Shown here one piece after another: positions 58,179-64,000 of a stretch of 64,000 nt of DNA. Source of the DNA: an uncultured Novosphingobium sp. GTDB taxonomy: Bacteria; Pseudomonadota; Alphaproteobacteria; Sphingomonadales; Sphingomonadaceae. The DNA is taken from NCBI GenBank assembly GCA_946886075.1, contig CAMPHR010000013.1, forward strand, positions 1 to 64,000, written 5' to 3'. The translations under genes and the position numbers were made by a program. Below the pieces are notes generated by a model. It was not told the origin of the DNA, did not search any database, and saw only the letters and a program-made list of their open reading frames with translations. The number at the start of each line of letters is the position of its first letter. Position 1 is the stretch's first letter.

Positions 58179-59246
58179 TCAGAAGAGTTGAAGCTGCGGA
58201 CCTGCAGGTGGGCGAAACAGGTCGGTCCTCAGCGTCAGCCTTTCGCCGGAAAAGCCGACGCGCTTTCTGGCCTTTATGAAACGGGTGCGGATAAGGTCGG
58301 CCCATACGCCCTGACCACGCATTCGGGTGCTGAAATCGGGATCATTGTCACGCCCTCCCCTGATGTCCCGGATGATCCCCATGACTTTCCCGGCCCTGTC
58401 GGGATAATGTTCCTCTAACCAGGCGCGAAATAGAGGCGCTACTTCGAACGGAAGGCGGACCGGTATGAAGGTCGCGTCCCGAGCCCCGGCGGAGGCAGCG
58501 GTTTCAACTATGGCCTCGATCTCATGATCTGTGATGGCCGGGATTATCGGAGAGATGCTGGCGACGACAGGTACCCCTGCTGCCGCCAACTGACGAATTG
58601 CCTCCACGCGGCGAAGGGGGTGGGCCGCGCGCGGTTCAAGGGTACGGGCGACCTTGGGATCAAGTGTGGTGACGGAGATCATCACCGCGACAAGGCGATC
58701 GCGCGCCATCTCTGTCAAAAGATCGAGGTCACGTAGAACCCGGTCGGACTTCGTCGTTATGAACAATGGGTGACGGCATTCCGCCAATAACTTGATGCAC
58801 CGCCGGGTGATCTTCCAATCCCGTTCGATCGGCTGATAGGGATCAGTGTTTGTCCCCATCGCAATCGGTGAGACGCTGTAAGAGGCTTTGTAAAGCTCCG
58901 CACGGAGCAGGGCGGGCGCGTCAGGTTTCGCAAACAGACGCGTTTCAAAATCCAGTCCCGGGGAGAGATCGTGAAAAGCGTGGGTCGGGCGAGCGAAACA
59001 GTAAATACATCCATGCTCGCAGCCACGATAGGCGTTGATTGACTGAGTAAAAGACAGATCAGGCGATTTGTTGCGGCTGATGATGGTGCGTGGATGTTCC
59101 ACAGTAACGTGGGTCCGACGACGCGGTGCAGGGCCATCTATGGCGTCGAGCGTATCGAGCCAGTCGCCGTCATCGACCCGTTCCGCGATACTGAAGCGGT
59201 GGCTTGCGACGTTGAGCGTCGCGCCTCGACCCTTTTCGGCAACCAT
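58179..59246 (-). CDS. PA0069 family radical SAM protein
   Basis: A 355-residue radical SAM protein. The 4Fe-4S motif CEHGCIYC is in YRGCEHGCIYCFARPTHAF, with GTNTDPYQPIER and ISVTTLDPKVARTLEPRAA downstream. The family resembles spore photoproduct lyase-type enzymes, but its reaction is unknown. The stop codon abuts the dnaE stop with no base between, so the two genes are strictly convergent. Confidence 0.92.
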   Translation of the reverse strand: MVAEKGRGATLNVASHRFSIAERVDDGDWLDTLDAIDGPAPRRRTHVTVEHPRTIISRNKSPDLSFTQSINAYRGCEHGCIYCFARPTHAFHDLSPGLDFETRLFAKPDAPALLRAELYKASYSVSPIAMGTNTDPYQPIERDWKITRRCIKLLAECRHPLFITTKSDRVLRDLDLLTEMARDRLVAVMISVTTLDPKVARTLEPRAAHPLRRVEAIRQLAAAGVPVVASISPIIPAITDHEIEAIVETAASAGARDATFIPVRLPFEVAPLFRAWLEEHYPDRAGKVMGIIRDIRGGRDNDPDFSTRMRGQGVWADLIRTRFIKARKRVGFSGERLTLRTDLFRPPAGPQLQLF

Positions 59247-59293
59247 ACCTCATTAGAACATAAAGAGAACATTGTTGCAAGGGGGTGAGCGGG

Positions 59294-59821
59294 TCAGCGC
59301 TCCATCAGGCGAGGCATCAACTCGACGAAATTGCACGGGCGATAGCGGCTGTCGAGCTGCGTCGAGAGGATGCCATCCCATGCGTCCTTCACCGCGCCGG
59401 TGGAACCGGGCAAAGCAAAGATATAGGTCCCGCGTGAAACGCAAGCAGTTGCGCGCGATTGTATCGTTGAGGTTCCGATGGTCTGGTAGCTGAGCCAACG
59501 GAACAGCTCGCCAAAGCCAGCTATTTCCTTGTCCTGAACTTGAGCGAGTGCCTCCGGCGTCACATCTCGGCCGGTCACGCCGGTACCGCCTGTCGTGATG
59601 ATGCAATCAACCTGTGGATCGTCGATCCAGCTGTGCAGGCGCGCAACGATGGCAGCCCGCTCGTCCTTCTCGATATGGCGAGCGGCCAATATGTGACCCG
59701 CCGCCTTAATCCGTTCGGCCAAAGCATCCCCAGACCGGTCTTCTGCGAGGCTGCGGCTGTCCGAGACGGTGAGAACAGCAATGCGCACCGGCAAAAACGG
59801 CCGGCTTTCATCGATCGGCAT
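59294..59821 (-). CDS. moaB: molybdenum cofactor biosynthesis protein B (MoaB)
   Basis: A 175-residue protein of the MogA/MoaB fold: [39 protein letters not shown] and [14 protein letters not shown] are the molybdopterin-binding segments. Such proteins adenylate molybdopterin. It starts within the TGATG overlap with the lytic transglycosylase gene. Other moa genes are not in the window. Confidence 0.94.
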   Translation of the reverse strand: MPIDESRPFLPVRIAVLTVSDSRSLAEDRSGDALAERIKAAGHILAARHIEKDERAAIVARLHSWIDDPQVDCIITTGGTGVTGRDVTPEALAQVQDKEIAGFGELFRWLSYQTIGTSTIQSRATACVSRGTYIFALPGSTGAVKDAWDGILSTQLDSRYRPCNFVELMPRLMER

Positions 59822-61608
59822 CAGTCGGAGCCGCCAGCGATGCTGGGCGCGGACAAGTTATTGTTCTGGCTGAGCCGCACCATTCGGGTGCCTTTGGCCG
59901 TTGGGAAAGTCGGCCACATGCCTTGCGCCATGCCGGTGAGGCAGTCGGCGCTGCCCTTCGCCTGGATCTGGTACATCCAATAGTTGCGCATGACGATGTT
60001 CACATAGGCGCGGGTTTCATAATAGGGCAGCGATTCCATGAACAGCAGAGGGTCGCCATTATCCTTGACCTCGCTGTTCCACCGTTCAACGGGCAAGGGA
60101 CCTGCGTTATATGCAGCCATGACTTTGGGCAGCAGTCCGCCGGTCGCGCTCATGCTGCGGAGATTTTCCAGGTAACGCTGCCCATATTCCATATTTGTCG
60201 ATGGGACAAAGAGCTGGGCGGGGGAGGAAAGACCCATATCGCTGCCGGTGCCGGGAAGCACCTGCATCAGGCCCCGCGCTCCTGCACTGCTGACCACGTC
60301 GCTCCGGAAGCCCGACTCCTGAAGCGTGTGTGCGTAGATCAGCGCAGGATCAACCCGCCAGCCGCCGTCCGGGCGCCAGTCAGGCGTCGGGAAACGGGCG
60401 AAGCTGTCAGGCTGCTTCCCGGCGGGACCATTATGCGCAAGCCACAGCTGGGTTGCGGGAAGGCTGAGCGCGTTCGCCAGTCTTAGCAGCGCTTCATATT
60501 GGGCAGCACCGCCCAACCGCGCCTGGTGACGGATGAATTGGTCGGCCTTCGCAATCTGACCGATGGACGTGAGCGCGATAGCCGCGCGGACGTTGGGACT
60601 ATCCTTCAGTTGCTGCCAGTCGGCGGTCCCAAAGCGCGGAGCGACTTTCGCGCCTCTGGCGGGCATGCCGAGTGTTTCGCGGGCCAGCAGGCCGTAGAAG
60701 GTCTCGCTGGATCGTGCCGCCGTCTTGAGGAGGTTTTCGACCTTTTCCGCTTGGCCGCAGACCATATAGGCGCGGGACGCCCAATAGGCACCTGCCGCTC
60801 GCATGTCGGCATTGCCGCCGAGGGCTGCGACATTGGCGAAGGCGGGCGCGGCGGTAGCGCAATCGTGCTGGCGCCATGAGGCGAGCCCCAAGGTCCAGTG
60901 CGCTTGGACCGCCCAATCGCCGCCCGCACGGGTTTCAAGCGCGCGGCTTGCCATGCGGCGCGCGTCGGCATCGTTATTTTCTATGTAATAGGACCATGCG
61001 ACGCGCTGGCGCACTTCCGTTACGCCGTCAGGGGTCAGGCCGATTTCACCGGACGCCAACAGCGTCTCTGCTCCGGCCGGATCATCATTCTTGATGAAGG
61101 GTGTGATCCGACCGACCAGAGCCTGAGCAAGAAGGTCGGTCTTCGTCGTCGCGACATATTCGCGCCGGGGCGCTGAACCCAGCCAGACCATCTTCTGGAC
61201 CTGCGGCAGGGTTGGCAGGATCGTTGCCCCTCGTTTTTGCGCGAGGCGTGAAAGCTGATCTGCGTTGGGGAGCCAAGCCGCCTTGTTCACAAGGTCCAGC
61301 ACGTCGAACAGCTCGACGCGTGGAGACTCCTTCGCCACATAGAGGTCGGAGAGCGCGACGGAGCGCATCGGATCCTGTTGATCCAAGGCCAGGATCATGG
61401 CCCTCGCATCGACCCACCGTTGAGCCGACAGCGCTGCGTAGATGGCCGAGTAACGCTCCTTGTCCGCATCATCGATCGACAAATGAGGGTTGGAAGCCGA
61501 CCGGAAAGCGGCCGAAGAAGACCCATCATCTGCTTTTGCCGGTATGGCTGCAGCGGCACTGAGGGCGGCCACGGCCAGGAAAGACGATCGGGTGAGCGCG
61601 CGAATCAC
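59821..61608 (-). CDS. soluble lytic transglycosylase (Slt-like)
   Basis: A 595-residue periplasmic enzyme with a signal peptide ([23 protein letters not shown]). A long alpha-helical, TPR-like superhelix (about 40-400) precedes the lysozyme-like C-terminal domain, in which E431 of [21 protein letters not shown] is the catalytic Glu and MAAYNAGP follows. It cleaves peptidoglycan strands to 1,6-anhydromuropeptides. The GTG at 61608 is in a GTGA overlap with the upstream gene; the frame is open back to 61650. It is coupled to moaB downstream. Confidence 0.94.
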   Translation of the reverse strand: MIRALTRSSFLAVAALSAAAAIPAKADDGSSSAAFRSASNPHLSIDDADKERYSAIYAALSAQRWVDARAMILALDQQDPMRSVALSDLYVAKESPRVELFDVLDLVNKAAWLPNADQLSRLAQKRGATILPTLPQVQKMVWLGSAPRREYVATTKTDLLAQALVGRITPFIKNDDPAGAETLLASGEIGLTPDGVTEVRQRVAWSYYIENNDADARRMASRALETRAGGDWAVQAHWTLGLASWRQHDCATAAPAFANVAALGGNADMRAAGAYWASRAYMVCGQAEKVENLLKTAARSSETFYGLLARETLGMPARGAKVAPRFGTADWQQLKDSPNVRAAIALTSIGQIAKADQFIRHQARLGGAAQYEALLRLANALSLPATQLWLAHNGPAGKQPDSFARFPTPDWRPDGGWRVDPALIYAHTLQESGFRSDVVSSAGARGLMQVLPGTGSDMGLSSPAQLFVPSTNMEYGQRYLENLRSMSATGGLLPKVMAAYNAGPLPVERWNSEVKDNGDPLLFMESLPYYETRAYVNIVMRNYWMYQIQAKGSADCLTGMAQGMWPTFPTAKGTRMVRLSQNNNLSAPSIAGGSD

Positions 61609-62324
61609 TGATGCATATCCTCGATCAGGCGTTGCAATGTCCGCCAACATTCCGCTTTCGCTGCGGGCTGCCCGAGCAGGAGCCGCGGGTGGAAAGTGGC
61701 TAAAGCAGGCACAGTGCCGCCATCATGGTTAAAAAAGTGTAAACTTTCTGCTCCCTGCCTGTCTTGTACAGGAAGGAAAGTACGGATCGTCCGGTCGCCC
61801 AGGAGCAGCAGTCGGCCCGGAACGGCGAGTGACACATGCGTGCGCATGCGATCAGCAGCCGCATTCAGGTGCACCGCCTCCACCATGCCGCCGGGTGGGC
61901 GTGCGCAGAAAAGGGAGGCAATGTAGACATTCTCGCGAGACAAGCCGACAGCAGACAACATTGCATCGAACAGCCGCCCAGCGCGATCGGCAAGCAATGT
62001 GCCTGCATCCATGTCAGCTTGATCGGGCATGTCGGTAATCACCATCAGCGCGGACCCGGCTTGGCCTTGCGGCATTAGGGGGGCGCCGGACCAGCGACGT
62101 TCCGGTTGCCCCGGGTCCTGAGCAAGCCACTCCGTGAATTCCTGAAGCGATGCTGGTTTCTTTACTGTCGCCGTGAGGGACGTGGAAGGCGCTGACGGTA
62201 TGGCCGCCGCCGGTCGTAGCCAGTTCACCGGCGTTTCTGCCGTCGCGCCATCAACGCCCGCCATGTCCCACCACGCCAGATAGGCGTTAGCGGCACCGGC
62301 CAGATCTTCAGTCATTCCCCGCAT
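61605..62324 (-). CDS. divergent uracil-DNA glycosylase superfamily protein
   Basis: About 239 residues from the ATG at 62324; the ATG at 62315 is another option. The fold is recognisable from RAGRLFDAMLSAVGLSRENVY and the ASLFCARPPGG segment, which match family 4 UDGs. But the catalytic motif GEAPGxxED is replaced by TDMPDQADMD, and the four Cys residues of the 4Fe-4S cluster are absent. The enzyme may therefore have lost or changed activity. It overlaps the lytic transglycosylase by 4 bases and shares a control region with the ETF-QO gene. Confidence 0.75.
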   Translation of the reverse strand: MRGMTEDLAGAANAYLAWWDMAGVDGATAETPVNWLRPAAAIPSAPSTSLTATVKKPASLQEFTEWLAQDPGQPERRWSGAPLMPQGQAGSALMVITDMPDQADMDAGTLLADRAGRLFDAMLSAVGLSRENVYIASLFCARPPGGMVEAVHLNAAADRMRTHVSLAVPGRLLLLGDRTIRTFLPVQDRQGAESLHFFNHDGGTVPALATFHPRLLLGQPAAKAECWRTLQRLIEDMHQ

Positions 62325-62453
62325 CGATCTTCTAGGGCCAGAGGTTGACGCCGGGGTCAAGAATCTTCATCGGCTGCGAGTGGTAAATCGTTTGAGTAAC
62401 GCGGCGGCCGGACAGGAGAGGGAAACCATCCGGCTCGTCCCGATGGAGGGATT

Positions 62454-64000
62454 ATGAGCGAACGGGAATCGATGCCCTATGACATCGTCATCGTCGGTGG
62501 GGGCCCGGCGGGGCTGGCTGCGGCGATCAGGCTGAAGCAACTGGCCAACGATGCTGGTCAGGAACTGGCCGTGTGCGTTCTGGAAAAAGGCTCGGAAATC
62601 GGCGCTCACATTCTTTCAGGCGCGGTGATCGATCCCCGGGCGCTGGATGAGTTGTTGCCGGACTGGCGCGACATGGGCTGCTCGCTTGCAGATACGCCGG
62701 TTCGGGACAACCAGCACTGGTTCCTGACGAAGCGCGGCAAGCTGCCGGTGCCTCATATTTCCACGCCGCGCTGGATGCACAACAAGGGCACCTATACCGG
62801 TTCGCTTGGCAATCTGTGCCGCTGGCTGGCGGAACAGGCCGAAGGATTGGGCGTCGAGATATTCCCTGGCTTCGCGGCCGCCGAGATCCTCTATAATGAG
62901 GATGGCAGCGTGAGGGGCGTTGCGACCGGTGACATGGGCATCGATCGCGAGGGCAACCGCAAGGGCGACTATCAGCCGGGACTGGAGCTGCACGCCAAAT
63001 ATACCTTCTTCGCTGAAGGTGCACGCGGCCACCTGACCAAGATCCTCAAGCGCCAGTTTGAATTGGACAAGGATTGCGAGCCACAGGTCTACGGCCTCGG
63101 CATGAAGGAATTGTGGGATATTGATCCCGCCAAGCATAAGCCGGGCCTCGTTATCCACACCCAGGGGTGGCCGCTGACGGACGCTTATGGCGGCGGGTTC
63201 CTTTACCACCAGGCCAACGGGCAGGTCGCCCTGGGCTTTGTTGTCGGCCTCGGATACCGCAACCCCTATCTCTATCCGTTCGAGGAGTTCCAGCGCTGGA
63301 AGCAGCACCCTGCCATCCGCGAATATCTGGAGGGTGGCCGGCGTGTCTCCTATGGCGCGCGCGCGATCAATGAAGGCGGCTGGCAGTCGGTGCCGAAGCT
63401 CGTCTTCCCGGGCGGTGCGCTGATCGGTTGCTCGGCAGGCTTCGTCAACGTGCCGCGCATCAAGGGCACGCATACGGCCATGAAGTCGGGCATGCTGGCC
63501 GCCGAAGCAGCGTTTGAGGCTATCCAGAACGAAAGCGCGCGCGACGTTCTGCATGACTATGACGACCGCCTGCGTTCCAGCTGGGTCGCGGACGAATTGA
63601 AGCTGGTGAAGAATGCCGAGCCGCTGCTGGCCAAGTTCGGCAACACGATCGGGACGCTGCTGGCGGGTGTCGACATGTGGATGCGCACGCTGAAGATCGG
63701 CCTGCCCTTCACGATGAAGCACAAGCCGGACAATGAGAAAATCTGGCCCAAGGAGATCGGGCACAAGATCGACTATCCCAAGCCCGACGGGGTGATCAGC
63801 TTCGATCGGCTGTCGTCGGTGTTCCTGTCGAACACCAACCATGAGGAAGATCAGCCCGTCCATCTGCAGTTGAAGGACGCATCGGTTCCGATCGCCTACA
63901 ACCTGCCGATCTATGACGAACCGGCGCAGCGTTATTGCCCGGCGGGGGTCTATGAGGTGGTAGGGCTGGAAGAAGGCAATCCGCGGTTCCAGATCAACGC
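62454..64000 (+). CDS. electron transfer flavoprotein-ubiquinone oxidoreductase (partial)
   Basis: The first 515 codons of ETF-QO; the gene runs off the right edge, lacking perhaps 35 residues. The FAD-binding motif VGGGPAGLAAAIRLKQL follows MPYDIVIV. GSEIGAHILSGAVIDPRAL, EGARGHLTKIL and YGLGMKELWDI are conserved, and the ubiquinone and FeS parts begin in the C-terminal RYCPAGVYE. It passes electrons from ETF to ubiquinone in fatty acid and amino acid oxidation. GGAGGG ends just before the ATTATG start. The CxxCxxC cysteines of the 4Fe-4S cluster lie beyond the edge. Confidence 0.95.
   Translation, partial: MSERESMPYDIVIVGGGPAGLAAAIRLKQLANDAGQELAVCVLEKGSEIGAHILSGAVIDPRALDELLPDWRDMGCSLADTPVRDNQHWFLTKRGKLPVPHISTPRWMHNKGTYTGSLGNLCRWLAEQAEGLGVEIFPGFAAAEILYNEDGSVRGVATGDMGIDREGNRKGDYQPGLELHAKYTFFAEGARGHLTKILKRQFELDKDCEPQVYGLGMKELWDIDPAKHKPGLVIHTQGWPLTDAYGGGFLYHQANGQVALGFVVGLGYRNPYLYPFEEFQRWKQHPAIREYLEGGRRVSYGARAINEGGWQSVPKLVFPGGALIGCSAGFVNVPRIKGTHTAMKSGMLAAEAAFEAIQNESARDVLHDYDDRLRSSWVADELKLVKNAEPLLAKFGNTIGTLLAGVDMWMRTLKIGLPFTMKHKPDNEKIWPKEIGHKIDYPKPDGVISFDRLSSVFLSNTNHEEDQPVHLQLKDASVPIAYNLPIYDEPAQRYCPAGVYEVVGLEEGNPRFQIN

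Overview
The window looks like the chromosome of a sphingomonad (Alphaproteobacteria, Sphingobium/Sphingomonas-like). It is GC-rich and densely packed, with many 4-bp ATGA/GTGA gene overlaps. It carries palindromic intergenic repeats of a kind I recall as common in this group, and the gene styles fit (DUF2490 protein, paired TraB/GumN lipoproteins, DnaE with a degenerate PHP motif). The genus is my inference; there is no rRNA in the window.

Layout. (1) 1-9416 is a glycan/glycoconjugate gene cluster built around an AT-rich divergent control region (about 1504-1770). Leftward run a histidine phosphatase, a CmoB-like/Rta_06860-type methyltransferase and a WNEPN-motif protein that leaves the window. 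Rightward run two sugar-nucleotide epimerases, a GT4 glycosyltransferase, three tandem CgeB-like glycosyltransferase paralogues and a UDP-glucuronate decarboxylase-like enzyme. (2) 9512-15393 has tRNA-Lys and the elongasome operon mreB-mreC-mreD-mrdA-rodA. (3) 15553-25838 holds housekeeping genes: mutL, a secreted protein, a MaoC hydratase, a deoxyinosine glycosylase, ychF, a DUF2490 protein, phosphoglucomutase, pth, rplY/ctc and two TraB lipoproteins. (4) 26003-31975 has glyQ, glyS and pyruvate phosphate dikinase, with palindromic repeats between, inside and after the genes. (5) 32037-42659 has tRNA-Arg, cobQ, astBA, rppH, a photolyase, a cyclopropane fatty acid synthase, an SDR and purF. (6) 42840-47694 is the cytochrome c maturation operon ccmC-D-E-F-G-H-I without ccmA or ccmB. 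(7) 47824-54460 has kup, a heat-shock-controlled hsp20, lolC/lolD and a diguanylate cyclase. (8) 54636-64000 has dnaE, a PA0069-type radical SAM protein, moaB, a soluble lytic transglycosylase, a divergent uracil-DNA-glycosylase-like protein and the start of ETF-ubiquinone oxidoreductase.

The most interesting points are: the compact glycan cluster with its triplicated CgeB-like glycosyltransferases and a WNEPN motif at the extreme N-terminus of its last leftward gene; a palindromic repeat inserted in frame inside glyS, in a gene that also carries a stretch of foreign-looking codon use; an RpoH-type promoter plus ROSE-like RNA thermometer in front of hsp20; and, just upstream of that promoter, a three-hairpin transcript candidate ending in a terminator-like stem, which could be an undescribed small RNA. 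I see no CRISPR array, insertion sequence, prophage or toxin-antitoxin pair. Everything outside these points is ordinary chromosomal housekeeping.
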